From positions 1-64,000 of the forward strand of contig NZ_PVZS01000022.1 in the NCBI RefSeq assembly GCF_003004785.1: a stretch of 64,000 nucleotides of DNA, written 5' to 3'. The notes under the pieces were generated by a model, which searched no databases, had not been told where the DNA came from, and saw only the letters and a list, made by a program, of their open reading frames with translations. Shown here piece by piece: positions 1-8,221 of the stretch (the stretch's first letter is position 1; the number at the start of each line of letters is the position of its first letter). The stretch comes from Alsobacter soli (lineage in GTDB: Bacteria; Pseudomonadota; Alphaproteobacteria; Rhizobiales; Beijerinckiaceae). Both the position numbers and the translations under genes were made by a program.

Positions 1-955
1 CCCGTTCGGCGGCCGCGGAGGCCGCCGCCTGCGCGGCCGTGAGGTCGTTCTCCAGGGAGGCGACGCGGTCGCGCGCCTGCGCGAGCTCGACAGCCGCCGC
101 ATCCGCGCGCTCGGCCTGGGCCTGGGCCTGCGCCTTCGCCTCGGCGAGCGCGGCCTCCGCGGCCGCCGGCGCAGCCGTGGCGGAGGCCAGCTGCCGCTCC
201 AGCGCCTCGGCCCGCCGCCGCTCCCGGTCCGCGGCGTCGCGCGCGGCGATCCAGGCCTGGACGGTGGTGGCGTGCGCTGCGTTGGCCTGCGCCATCTGCT
301 TCATGAGGGTCTCGGACGTGTGGCGCTCGTCGGCGAGGTCCTTGGCCAGTTCCTCCGACCGAGACCTGCCTTCGGCGGAGGAAGCTCGGGGCTGCGTGTC
401 CCGCTGGGCGAGGCGCGCACGGACGCGCTCCAGTTCCTGTCGCAGGAACGCGGCGTCCTTCTCGGCCAGGAGCGCGCGGCGCCGCTCCCGTTCCAGCCCA
501 GGCCGCTCAGCGTCCGAACCCGACGGGTCGTCCTCGACCAGCGGAAGGATCGCGGCCAGGCCGGGCGCGAGGAAGGTGGGCGCCACGCCCGGATTCGTCG
601 GCGGCGTAGGCCCAACCGCTTCGGCCAGGCTGGCCGGCCTGTAGCGCCCGTGCTCCAGGAGCATCACGCGGAGATTGTTCCATCGCAGGCCACCTGCGGC
701 TCCCGCCCCCAGGGCGACGAGCACGCAGGCCAGGACGCCGCTCGCGCGCATGCCGCGGCGGCGCGCCTTGCCGATGTAGCCTGGGCCCAGCGCCGCCCAA
801 TGGGTAGGCGAGATCGGCAGAAGTTCGTCTCCCCCGTCGATCCACGCGTGGTGTTGCTCGGACCACCGTCCCACGGCGAAGGCTCCGCGCCTGCGGTCAT
901 GCAGCAGGACGTCCTGGCCGCCCCGGGCCTCGGCGTTGATCGCATCGAGCGTCAT
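1..955 (-). CDS. Coiled-coil inner-membrane protein, unknown function (partial, runs off the left edge)
   Basis: The frame stays open from an ATG at 955 to the window edge, giving the first 318 residues. Start support is a strong GGGAGGG ribosome site just upstream. The first 68 or so residues are soluble, residues 71-90 form one hydrophobic membrane segment, a Pro-rich linker follows, and residues 151-318 are a long Ala/Glu/Arg/Gln-rich coiled coil that continues outside the window. The gene starts 11 bp after the TAXI-type binding protein stop, so the two are very likely one transcript. I do not recognise a family. The shape (short cytoplasmic head, one anchor, long coiled coil) suits a scaffold or envelope-spanning protein, but that is inference only. 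Confidence 0.7.
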   Translation of the reverse strand, partial: MTLDAINAEARGGQDVLLHDRRRGAFAVGRWSEQHHAWIDGGDELLPISPTHWAALGPGYIGKARRRGMRASGVLACVLVALGAGAAGGLRWNNLRVMLLEHGRYRPASLAEAVGPTPPTNPGVAPTFLAPGLAAILPLVEDDPSGSDAERPGLERERRRALLAEKDAAFLRQELERVRARLAQRDTQPRASSAEGRSRSEELAKDLADERHTSETLMKQMAQANAAHATTVQAWIAARDAADRERRRAEALERQLASATAAPAAAEAALAEAKAQAQAQAERADAAAVELAQARDRVASLENDLTAAQAAASAAAER

Positions 956-966
956 GCCACCCTCCC

Positions 967-2037
967 TCAGGGCTGGAGTCGCGAGGTCGTCAACAGATCC
1001 GAAGGATGCCGCCAGGAGGACGGGCCGAGCTCCGCGCGCCGGCCGGCTGGCGCCGGATGGGCCTTTCCGGCGGACTCCCCCTGCCGGTCGAGCCAATCTT
1101 GCGCGGGCTTGAAGCGCTTCCAGCCCGGAACCTCCGCCGCGAGGCTGACGTCCTTCCATTTCGGGTGACGGGCCGGCTGCTGGAACTCGTCGAAGCGCCC
1201 GAAGAAGGCGTCCACGAAGCGCCTGATGCGGCGGTATCGGTCGGTGTCCCGGGGCCAGTTGAAGACGGCCAGGATGCTTCCGACAGCCACGGTGTCGACG
1301 GTTCCGCCAGGCTGCACCAGGCGGGGATAGTCGGAGGCCGAGAATTTCGCAGGGAGATACGACTCGGCGATGTCCCCCTCGAAGGGAATCGCCAGGAGGT
1401 GGTACCCACCCTCCTGAAAGTCCGCCATGGCGCGGACGGGGCGGCCCGCCACATAGGCCACGGCCTGGATCTCCCCAGCCCGGAGCTTTTCATAGGAGGT
1501 CGCCTGGTCGTTCGTGACGAACTCGGGGCTGACGCCCAGCTTCGCGAATACGTTGCGCGCCGTGAGGTTGGTGCCGCTGCCCGGCACGTCGATGTTGACC
1601 TTGCGGCCCGCAAGGTCGCGGATGTCCTTGATGTCCGGACCCGCGAGCAGATGGAACTCCTCGTTGTAGAGCCGGGCGATATAGCGCAACCGCTTTTCGG
1701 CCTCGTTCTCCAGGCCCGCGTCCTTCATCGCCTCGCGCGCGTCCATCTGCACGATGCCGATGTCGATGCCGCGCAGGAACATGATGTCCTTGAGGTTCTG
1801 GAGAGAGCCGCGGCCGATGACGGGCAGAATTCTCAGGTCATCCCCGTCCAGCACGGTGGCGAGGTCTGCGGCGATACGGATGTAGGTCCCGCTCGCCCCA
1901 CCCGAGATGACGCCGACCGCGCCGGCATTGGCCGAGCGCGCCTCGCGGGCGGCGGTGGAAGAGCGCTGCGCCGCCGCGAACTCCGGTAAGGCGAGGACGA
2001 GGCTTGCAGCGACCAGGGCAGTCCAGAACCGTTTCAT
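967..2037 (-). CDS. TAXI-family TRAP-type solute-binding protein
   Basis: This 356-residue protein has a signal peptide ending near residue 23 (after FAAA) and the typical TAXI start: a GGASGTYIRIA motif followed by a conserved DIGIVQMDA region near residue 95. Such receptors bind small organic acids in the periplasm and normally hand them to a fused TRAP membrane subunit. No TRAP permease gene lies in the window, so the receptor is an orphan here or serves in sensing. The ATG at 2037 was chosen because a GGGGGG ribosome site precedes it and a signal peptide follows; the longer frame upstream lacks both. It is followed 11 bp later by a coiled-coil membrane protein. Confidence 0.82.
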   Translation of the reverse strand: MKRFWTALVAASLVLALPEFAAAQRSSTAAREARSANAGAVGVISGGASGTYIRIAADLATVLDGDDLRILPVIGRGSLQNLKDIMFLRGIDIGIVQMDAREAMKDAGLENEAEKRLRYIARLYNEEFHLLAGPDIKDIRDLAGRKVNIDVPGSGTNLTARNVFAKLGVSPEFVTNDQATSYEKLRAGEIQAVAYVAGRPVRAMADFQEGGYHLLAIPFEGDIAESYLPAKFSASDYPRLVQPGGTVDTVAVGSILAVFNWPRDTDRYRRIRRFVDAFFGRFDEFQQPARHPKWKDVSLAAEVPGWKRFKPAQDWLDRQGESAGKAHPAPAGRRAELGPSSWRHPSDLLTTSRLQP

Positions 2038-2393
2038 GGCGTTCCCCCCTTCTTCGCCCCGCGGGGCGCCCTTCTGGGCGGCGATGCGCGGGGCGGGGAG
2101 CAAATCTAAGCCTCGCCCGAAACGGACCGACCCTCGCAATTTCGGGGCGTTCGCCGGCCCTTTCGGGCACGAAAACGATCGGCGGCCGCGGTCATGCTCG
2201 AAAGGGATAAGCCTGATGCGTGTCCGCAGGGCCGCAATCTTGCGTTTTGGCAGGTTCCTCTGCGCTCGGAGGCTGCACCTCCGGCGCGGGATGCGGCTGC
2301 GCCCGACCTCGCTGGCGCGAGAGCGGGCCCGCGCTCGCCCCGAAGGTCAGCGCATTGGCGCCCCGGCGACCTCGTGCTAAACGGACGCCGTGC
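2038..2393. other. Intergenic region before tRNA-Arg
   Basis: About 356 bases separate the TAXI gene start from tRNA-Arg. It must hold the promoter of the leftward TAXI operon and that of the rightward tRNA. Short open frames cross it, but none has a convincing ribosome site or recognisable product. I see no strong repeat or operator. Confidence 0.5.
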
Positions 2394-2470
2394 GGTTCCG
2401 TAGCTCAGCAGGATAGAGCAGCGGTTTCCTAAACCGAAGGTCGGAGGTTCGAGTCCTCCCGGGACCGCCA
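2394..2470 (+). tRNA. tRNA-Arg, anticodon CCT
   Basis: The 77-base sequence folds as a cloverleaf: acceptor stem GGTTCCG pairing with CGGGACC (one G-T wobble), D stem GCTC/GAGC, anticodon loop TTCCTAA with anticodon CCT at 2428-2430, T stem GGAGG/CCTCC around TTCGAGT, and an encoded 3' CCA after a G discriminator. It reads the rare arginine codon AGG. The outermost anticodon-stem pair appears to be a G-A mismatch. tRNA genes are common integration targets, but no integrase or repeated attachment core is visible next to it. Confidence 0.96.
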
Positions 2471-2573
2471 GCGCTGTCGCCTCATGCACGTCGTCCGGTC
2501 CAGTGGGGATACGCTGGAGGCCTGGGCGGAACGGGGTCTCCGCTCGGGCGTTGCCGGAGCAGGAGGCGTGACC

Positions 2574-2801
2574 ATGATGACCGACCTGCGGGATCGACCC
2601 ACCGCACAGACCCGATACTACGTGCACTTCCTGGAGCGCGGCGAGGGACAGCCTCACTATGAGCGCGCAACGGCGCGCGAGTTCGCGTCCCCACAGGAGG
2701 CGAACGCCTACGCCACGACCCTTCCCCCCGAATCGAAGCCGCTCGTGACCACGAGCCCGAACCCGCCGCCCCTGGACCAGGACGAGCACGACCAGTCGTA
2801 G
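2574..2801 (+). CDS. Small hypothetical protein (75 aa)
   Basis: A short acidic, hydrophilic protein starting with two adjacent Met codons behind a near-perfect AGGAGG ribosome site at spacing 7. It has no signal peptide or membrane segment. The centre (YYVHFLERGEG) and the Pro-rich C-terminus do not match a family I know. It lies about 100 bases after tRNA-Arg on the same strand and just before a dispersed repeat. The ribosome site and composition make it likely to be a real gene; its role is unknown. Confidence 0.6.
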   Translation: MMTDLRDRPTAQTRYYVHFLERGEGQPHYERATAREFASPQEANAYATTLPPESKPLVTTSPNPPPLDQDEHDQS

Positions 2802-2836
2802 CGCTCGTCGAGGAGAAGGCCTGCGTGGCCCTTTCC

Positions 2837-2905
2837 GTCCTTGCGAGCGCAGCGAAGCAATCAAGGACTGCGCGGCCCCTTGATTGCTTCGCTGCGCTAC
2901 GACGG
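2837..2905. repeat. Dispersed palindromic repeat, family 1, diverged copy
   Basis: The arms TTGCGAGCGCAGCGAAGCAA and ATTGCTTCGCTGCGCTACGA are near-perfect inverse complements around a short GC-rich centre. The element is related to copies at 6389, 21499 and 21621, but its outer GTCATTGC ends have decayed. Open reading frames that run through it into the phosphatase gene downstream are artefacts of the repeat. Confidence 0.8.
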
Positions 2906-2998
2906 TTTGGGAAAGAGCGGCCTTTGTCCCTGCCCCTGGCGCGACCCGATGGTGGCCGGCTTGGCCGCAGCGTCGGCGTCAGGCATGCTTCCGCTGCA

Positions 2999-3571
2999 AT
3001 GCCAATGCAGAGACCTGGCTCCCACCCCGCTGTCGACTGCGTAGCGCCGCCCCGTGGCGGCCTGATCGGGATGTCGCCCTGCCCCGGACGGCGCCCGGTC
3101 GCCATTGCAGGCGAGCCGGACCCGCTGGCGGCCGATCTGGCGAGGATCCGGGACTGGGGCGCGTCCATTCTGGTGACGCTCACGGAAATGGGCGAATGGG
3201 AGCGGCTTGGGGCGGCCGGCCTGCCCGGCGCCGTGGCGGAGCATGGCATGGAATGGCGTCACGTTCCCATTCCGGACATGCGCGCCCCTGGCCCGGACAC
3301 GATCGTCGCCTGGGCGTCCATCGCGCCTGTGCTCCTCGCCGTTCTCGCCGCCGGCGGGCGCGTCGCGCTGCACTGCGCAGCAGGGCTCGGTCGCACGGGC
3401 ACGATGGCGGCCACGCTGCTCGTCCATGCCGGAGTCGCCCCCGAGGCGGCCGTCGCGCTTGTCCGCGCCGCTCGCCCGGGGACGATCGAAACGGCCGAGC
3501 AACTCAGGTTCGTGCTGGAAGAGGCGCCCCGCATCGGGACCAGGCTTGGCCCCGCCCTGGAGCGCTCCTGA
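2999..3571 (+). CDS. Dual-specificity/tyrosine phosphatase-like protein
   Basis: The protein carries the cysteine-phosphatase signature HCAAGLGRTGT, matching HCxxGxxR(S/T), with the likely general-acid Asp upstream in the IPDM segment. The N-terminal GLIGMSPCPGRR element is typical of small bacterial members of this family, which argues for a start before it. Candidate starts are ATG 2999 or 3005; neither has a strong ribosome site, and a shorter start at 3071 would cut the conserved N-terminus. About 190 residues, cytosolic. The substrate cannot be told. It follows a dispersed repeat and precedes small unknown genes, so context does not help. Confidence 0.75.
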   Translation: MPMQRPGSHPAVDCVAPPRGGLIGMSPCPGRRPVAIAGEPDPLAADLARIRDWGASILVTLTEMGEWERLGAAGLPGAVAEHGMEWRHVPIPDMRAPGPDTIVAWASIAPVLLAVLAAGGRVALHCAAGLGRTGTMAATLLVHAGVAPEAAVALVRAARPGTIETAEQLRFVLEEAPRIGTRLGPALERS

Positions 3572-3656
3572 GCGAGGTTCCCGCGGCGTGTGGCGCCGCC
3601 GTCATCGACAGGCCGGCGCGACTCGCGTGTGCTTCCCCCGATTTGCGGGGGCAATC

Positions 3657-3902
3657 ATGCGGCTTTCAAACGAAGACATCGCCATGCGGCTCGCGTCGCT
3701 CATCGACCTCGCGCTGGACGACCTGGCCCAAATGCCGGCGGCCGGCGCCCGCGTCGAGCGCGTCAACGCGTTGCTGAACGTGGCTCGGGACGGACTGGAG
3801 CGGCTGGCGCACGACATGCCGAAGGGCTCGGCGGCGGTCGACGCCGCCGCGATGGGCGGCAACGTGGTTCCGTTCCCGGCGCGGCGCGTCGCGAGCGCCT
3901 GA
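3657..3902 (+). CDS. Small hypothetical protein (81 aa)
   Basis: A compact helical protein starting MRLSNEDI behind a GGGGG ribosome site. It is rich in Leu, Ala and Asp, has no membrane segment or Cys pair, and ends in a basic tail. It sits 85 bp after the phosphatase gene on the same strand and could be co-transcribed with it. It converges on the next small gene with a 6 bp gap. No family recognised. Confidence 0.55.
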   Translation: MRLSNEDIAMRLASLIDLALDDLAQMPAAGARVERVNALLNVARDGLERLAHDMPKGSAAVDAAAMGGNVVPFPARRVASA

Positions 3903-3908
3903 ACCCGC

Positions 3909-4154
3909 TCAAGGGCCCTGGATGGCGTCCCAGGTGACGGCCAATTGCTCGGGCTTGAGCGTGCGGCCGGTGTTGGTGACGATGAAGGGCGCCGCGCCGG
4001 CCGGCGGTTCTTCGGTGGCCGCCGCCTTGAGGGCTTCGCGCAGCGTCGGGAAACGGCGAGCGCTTTCCCACCCGTCCGGCTTGAGCAGGCTTTCGCCCAA
4101 CTTGCAGAACCGCAGGCGCGCGGGACCGTCGAGTTCGTCTTGGGTCACATCCAT
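3909..4154 (-). CDS. Small hypothetical protein (81 aa)
   Basis: This starts at ATG 4154 (MDVTQDELDGPARLRF) with a clear GGGAGG ribosome site and reads to 3909. A longer frame extends upstream but overlaps the DsbA-like gene and has no start signal. The middle (RRFPTLREALKAAATE) and the later FIVTNTGR segment look like a small folded alpha/beta protein. It is divergent from the DsbA-like gene and convergent with the preceding small gene. Function unknown. Confidence 0.55.
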   Translation of the reverse strand: MDVTQDELDGPARLRFCKLGESLLKPDGWESARRFPTLREALKAAATEEPPAGAAPFIVTNTGRTLKPEQLAVTWDAIQGP

Positions 4155-4286
4155 TGCGAGCCTCCCTGTTTGGGGGACCAATGCCCGCCGGCGGCCCAGG
4201 TTCCGCACCGCCGGACGCCTCCGCGGCCACGGTTTCGCCGCGCGGGGCTGCGACGGAGGCGCATCAACCGCTCGAGTCGCACCGTC

Positions 4287-4976
4287 ATGAATCTGCACCG
4301 TCGTTCGCTTCTCCTGGCCGGCCTCGCCGCCGCCCTGCCCGCCGCCGCGCGGGCGCAGGGTCAGAACCAGTGGATCAAGCTGAAGGGCGACGAGGGGCAG
4401 CCGGTCGGCAATGCGCGCCTGCCCGTCGAGATCGTCAGCCAGATCGACGCGACGCCGGGGCGGATCACCCTGGGCTCGGCGAACCCCGACGTCGTGCTGG
4501 CGGAGTTCTACGACTACAACTGCCCCTGGTGCCGCAAGGCGGCCGGCGATATCGCCGCGCTCATCGAGAATGACCCGGACCTCCGGGTCCTGCTGATCAA
4601 CAACCCCATCCTGTCGCCCGCCTCGAAGGACGCGGCGGCCGTGGAGGCCGCGCTGCAGAACATGGCCGGAGACGCAGCCGCCGGGCGGTTCCATCAGCGC
4701 ATGTTCGCCGAGGCCGGCCGGGCCGACCGCGCCAAAGCGGTGCGGATCGCAGCGGATGTGAGCGGCAAGCCAGCCGAGGCGATCGAGAAGGTCTCGGCGA
4801 CGCCGCAGGCCAAGGCGCAGGTTGACGGGCAGCTGCGGCTGGCCGCGAACCTGGGCTTCATCGCGACTCCAACCTTCGTGCTCGGCGGGCTGGGCGTCTT
4901 CGGCTACCCGGGCCCGCGCACTACGGGGCAGATGATCGCCTCCCTGCGGAAATGCGGGGAAGTGGGCTGCCGCTGA
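4287..4976 (+). CDS. DsbA/Com1-family periplasmic thiol oxidoreductase
   Basis: A 229-residue exported protein. The N-terminus (HRRSLLLAGLAAALPAAARA) has a twin-arginine-like pair and hydrophobic stretch, so it may use Sec or Tat. The thioredoxin-fold active site is CPWC in YDYNCPWCRKA near residue 75, and the cis-proline loop is visible as ATPTF near residue 195. Two more Cys lie near the C-terminus (KCGEVGC). Known relatives form or rearrange disulfides in periplasmic proteins. The start at 4287 is set by the signal peptide; the longer upstream frame overlaps a divergent gene. Confidence 0.85.
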   Translation: MNLHRRSLLLAGLAAALPAAARAQGQNQWIKLKGDEGQPVGNARLPVEIVSQIDATPGRITLGSANPDVVLAEFYDYNCPWCRKAAGDIAALIENDPDLRVLLINNPILSPASKDAAAVEAALQNMAGDAAAGRFHQRMFAEAGRADRAKAVRIAADVSGKPAEAIEKVSATPQAKAQVDGQLRLAANLGFIATPTFVLGGLGVFGYPGPRTTGQMIASLRKCGEVGCR

Positions 4977-4979
4977 CGC

Positions 4980-6362
4980 TCAGGCGGCCAGGGCCGCCCC
5001 CAGCGCGTCTTCCAGGATATCGAGGGCCTGCATCAGCTCCGGCTCGGTGATGACGAGCGGCGGGGCGAGCGTCAGCGTGTTCCCGAACGTGGTCTTGAAG
5101 GACAGGCCCCGGGCCAGCGCTTCATAGAGGGTGCGCTCAGCCAGCGCCTTGGCGGGGCGCTTCGCGGCCCGGTCCTCGACCAGCTCGACGCCGATCATCA
5201 GTCCCCTGCCCCGCACGTCCCCGACGGCCGGGCAGCGCGCCTTCAGCGCCTCGAGGCGATCCAGCGCGATGGCGCCGAGGCGGGCGGCGCGATCGACCAG
5301 GCCCTCGTCTTCGATCACCGCGATCGTAGCCAGCGCCGCCGCCGCGGTGACGGGGTTTTTCTCATGGGTGTAGTGGCCGAAGGCCCAATCGGCGCCGACG
5401 TCGAGCTCGGGCCGCGCCACCACGGCGGCGATGGGCAGCACGCCGCCGCCCAGTCCCTTGCCGATCACCAGGATGTCCGGGACCACCCCGTCGTGCTCGC
5501 AGGAGAACATGCGGCCGGTGCGGCCGAGCCCGGTCGGGATCTCGTCGAAGATCAGCAGGGTCCCGGTGGCGTCGCAGGCGTCGCGGACGGCCTGCCAATA
5601 GCCAGGGGGCGGCGGGACCGGGGTGGCGCGCATGGGCTCGGCGATGACCGCGGCGACGTCCCCCTCCCGCTCCAGCACGTAGCGCACCATGGACGCGCAG
5701 GAGAGCCGGCACTGGTCGAGCAGCGGCTTGCCGTCGCGCTCGGGCCAGCCATAGGGGCAGCGATAGCACGCGAAGGGCGCCACATGCTCCGTGCCGGGCA
5801 TCATCGGACCGTGCGGGCCGGCCCGGAACAGGGCCTCGCCGCCCACCGCGGACGCGCCGAAGCCGGCGCCGTGGAAGGCGTCCCAGAAGGACAGGGTCTT
5901 GAAGCGGCCTGTGGCGGCGCGGGCGAGCTTGATGGCGACCTCGACCGCGTCCGAGCCGCCAGTGGTGAAGAGCACCTTGGACAGCGTTCCCGGCGTGATC
6001 CGGCCCAGGGTCTCGGCCAGTTCGACCGAGCGCTCGCAGGTGAAGCGGCGCGGGCTGAATGATAATTTTTCCAGCTGCTCGGCGATGGCCTGCTTCACCC
6101 GGGGATGGCCGTAGCCGACCGTGTGGGCCGAATTGCCGTGGAAATCCATGAAGCGCCGGCCGGACAGGTCTTCCAGCCAGATCCCCTCGGCCTTGGCGAT
6201 GGCCGTGAGGCAGGGCGTCGACACCGACTGGTGCAGGAAGGCGGCGCTGTCTCGCCGCAGCAGGGCGCGCTCGGCCTCACCCACATGGGCGGCCTGCCAG
6301 GCGCCCCGCAGGGGCGTCGCGTTGGTGTCGCTCTCGGAGGGCGGAGGCTGATGCCTGGTCAT
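4980..6362 (-). CDS. pbfA: (R)-1-hydroxy-2-aminoethylphosphonate ammonia-lyase PbfA (class-III PLP enzyme)
   Basis: The 460 residues have the fold-type I class-III aminotransferase layout: the GGSDAVEVAIK cofactor-phosphate segment near residue 136, the DEIPTGLGRTG loop near 273, and the PLP lysine K302 in IGKGLGGG. Enzymes of this subfamily that sit in phosphonate loci are known as PbfA: they are ammonia-lyases rather than transaminases, turning (R)-1-hydroxy-AEP into phosphonoacetaldehyde, which enters the PhnW-PhnY-PhnA route. Here it is the last gene after the AEP-type transporter, separated from the permease by a palindromic repeat. A four-Cys cluster (residues 199-222) is notable. Assignment to PbfA rather than a generic transaminase rests on context and overall resemblance. 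Confidence 0.82.
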   Translation of the reverse strand: MTRHQPPPSESDTNATPLRGAWQAAHVGEAERALLRRDSAAFLHQSVSTPCLTAIAKAEGIWLEDLSGRRFMDFHGNSAHTVGYGHPRVKQAIAEQLEKLSFSPRRFTCERSVELAETLGRITPGTLSKVLFTTGGSDAVEVAIKLARAATGRFKTLSFWDAFHGAGFGASAVGGEALFRAGPHGPMMPGTEHVAPFACYRCPYGWPERDGKPLLDQCRLSCASMVRYVLEREGDVAAVIAEPMRATPVPPPPGYWQAVRDACDATGTLLIFDEIPTGLGRTGRMFSCEHDGVVPDILVIGKGLGGGVLPIAAVVARPELDVGADWAFGHYTHEKNPVTAAAALATIAVIEDEGLVDRAARLGAIALDRLEALKARCPAVGDVRGRGLMIGVELVEDRAAKRPAKALAERTLYEALARGLSFKTTFGNTLTLAPPLVITEPELMQALDILEDALGAALAA

Positions 6363-6388
6363 GGGGCGATGTCCTGCATGCCCGGGCC

Positions 6389-6475
6389 GTCATTGCGAGC
6401 GCAGCGAAGCAATCCAGAGTGGCGGAACACCCAGCCTCCTGGGTTGCTTCGTCGCTGCGCTCCTCGCAATGACGG
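6389..6475. repeat. Dispersed palindromic repeat, family 1, complete copy
   Basis: Terminal inverted arms GTCATTGCGAG at 6389 and CTCGCAATGAC ending at 6473 bound an 87-base element; inner arms GCAGCGAAGCAA and TTGCTTCGTCGCTGC continue the pairing. It fills the gap between the permease gene and pbfA, so the operon mRNA would carry a very stable hairpin here that could stabilise the upstream message or reduce pbfA expression. Confidence 0.88.
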
Positions 6476-6505
6476 GCGCTAGGCTTTGGTTATGCCGCTC
6501 ACCGC

Positions 6506-8221
6506 TCACCGCACCCGCCAGCGCTGGAGCCGGGCGAGGACGAGGCGGTCGAGCAGGAGGTGGACGGCCTTCACGGCGATCGCGGTGGCCACCACGCAGG
6601 TCGCCATGGCGGCCGCGGCGGCCGTGGAGCCGGCCTCGTCCATGTGCACGATGGCGATGGAGGCGAGCTTCGTGCTGGGGCCGTAGAGGAAGATCACGGC
6701 GGACACGGTGGTGAGCGCGTTGACGAAGAGGTAGACGGCCACGTCGAGGATCGCCGGCAGGCAGATCGGCAACGTAACGCGGCGCAGCGTCGTCCAGAAC
6801 GGCACCTTGAGAGAGGCCGACACGGCCTCGAACTCGCCGTCGATCTGCTTCAGCGCGGTCACGGCCGTGACGTGGGCCACCGTGTAGAAGTGGCCGACCG
6901 TGTTCAGCGCCAGGATGCCCAGCGTGCCGTAGAGGAAGCCGAGCGGGTTCCAGCGCGCGTTGAAGAAGAACACGTAGCCCAGGCCGAGAACGAGGCCCGG
7001 CACCGCCATCGGCAGCATGGCCAGGAACTGGGCGAAGCCGCGCAGCGCGGGGGCGACCTTCAGCTTCTCGATGAGGTAGGCGCCGAGGAACACCAGGGCG
7101 GAGCCGATCACGGAGGCCGCGAAGGCGAGCTGCAGCGACGTGAGGTAGGGCGACCAGCCGGAGGGATCGAACTCGGGGAAGTCGTAGTTCCCGAGCGTCA
7201 GCGAGAGGTTGTAGGGCCAGTACTGGATGAAGGAGGCCCACACGGCCACGCCCAGCACGGCGGCGATGAGGCCGCCCACGACGGCGCAGAACACGGTGGC
7301 GGCGAGGTCCCGCCCGGCGCGGGGCCTGGGCTGATAGGGCACCGCGCGGGCCGAGAGCAGCGAGACCTGCTTCTTCTGCACCAGCCTGTCGGCCGCGAAG
7401 GCGAGGACCGCGGGCACGAGCAGGATCATGCCGACCACGGCGCCCATCTGGAAGTTCTGCTGCCCCACCACCTGCTTGTAGGCGTCCGTCGCCAGCACGC
7501 CGAACTGGCCGCCGATGACCTTGGGGATCCCGAAGTCCGTCACCACGAGGGTGAAGACCACGAACGCCGCCGAGATGAGACCGTAGCGGGCGCCGGGCAG
7601 CGTCACCGTGCGGAAGACCCGGGCGCGGGACGTCCCGAGCGCGGCGGCGGCCTCGTAGAGGCGCCCGTCTGCGAGCGAGAGCGCCGTCACCAGGATCATG
7701 GCCGCGTGGGGCATGCAGTAGAACACCTGCGCCATGACGATGCCGATGGGGCCATAGACGCTGGCGCCCATCAGCCAGGCGCGCAGGAAGCCCTGGTTGC
7801 CGAAGATATAGATGAACGAGATCGCCGACAGCAGCGACGGCGCGAAAACGGGAAGCATCACAAGGGCGTAGAACAATCCCTTGAAGCGCATGCAGGTGCG
7901 CGTGAGCGCGTAGGCGTACCCGAAGGCGAGCGGGACCACGATGGCCGTGGCCACAAGCGCGACCGCGAGCGAGTTGAACAGGGACTGGACCAGCGTCGGC
8001 GTGGCGAAATAGCGGACATAGTTGGCGAGGCCGACGAAGCGCCCAGCGCCGTCCTCGAAGCTTTTGGACAGGAGCGCCCAGAGCGGCAGGGCGACGGCCA
8101 CCAGCAGGAACAGCACGAGAGCGCCCAGAAGCAGGCCGGCGACTTTGCCCTCGCTCACGAGCCCGAGTCGCGGGCGGGGGACGGCCGACGTCTCGTCGCG
8201 CCTGTCGAGCGCGATGCTCAT
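6506..8221 (-). CDS. 2-aminoethylphosphonate-type ABC transporter permease (fused double domain)
   Basis: A 571-residue inner-membrane protein made of two binding-protein-dependent permease domains in tandem, each about six membrane segments (residues about 30-285 and 320-565). It belongs to the fused Fe3+/AEP permease type. Coupling motifs for the ATPase are visible in each half, near residue 190 (EAAAALGTSRARVF) and near residue 465 (EAVSASLKVPFW). Its ATG overlaps the ATPase stop by four bases (ATGA), showing translational coupling. It should move aminoethylphosphonates across the inner membrane together with the binding protein and ATPase upstream. Confidence 0.9.
   Translation of the reverse strand: MSIALDRRDETSAVPRPRLGLVSEGKVAGLLLGALVLFLLVAVALPLWALLSKSFEDGAGRFVGLANYVRYFATPTLVQSLFNSLAVALVATAIVVPLAFGYAYALTRTCMRFKGLFYALVMLPVFAPSLLSAISFIYIFGNQGFLRAWLMGASVYGPIGIVMAQVFYCMPHAAMILVTALSLADGRLYEAAAALGTSRARVFRTVTLPGARYGLISAAFVVFTLVVTDFGIPKVIGGQFGVLATDAYKQVVGQQNFQMGAVVGMILLVPAVLAFAADRLVQKKQVSLLSARAVPYQPRPRAGRDLAATVFCAVVGGLIAAVLGVAVWASFIQYWPYNLSLTLGNYDFPEFDPSGWSPYLTSLQLAFAASVIGSALVFLGAYLIEKLKVAPALRGFAQFLAMLPMAVPGLVLGLGYVFFFNARWNPLGFLYGTLGILALNTVGHFYTVAHVTAVTALKQIDGEFEAVSASLKVPFWTTLRRVTLPICLPAILDVAVYLFVNALTTVSAVIFLYGPSTKLASIAIVHMDEAGSTAAAAAMATCVVATAIAVKAVHLLLDRLVLARLQRWRVR

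Noticed and set aside
2394-2905. tRNA-Arg as an attachment site of an integrated element
   Set aside because: No integrase gene and no repeat of the tRNA 3' end was seen nearby.
2825-2998. N-terminal extension of the dual-specificity phosphatase
   Set aside because: The extension is translated from a dispersed palindromic repeat (2837-2905) and is not protein-like.
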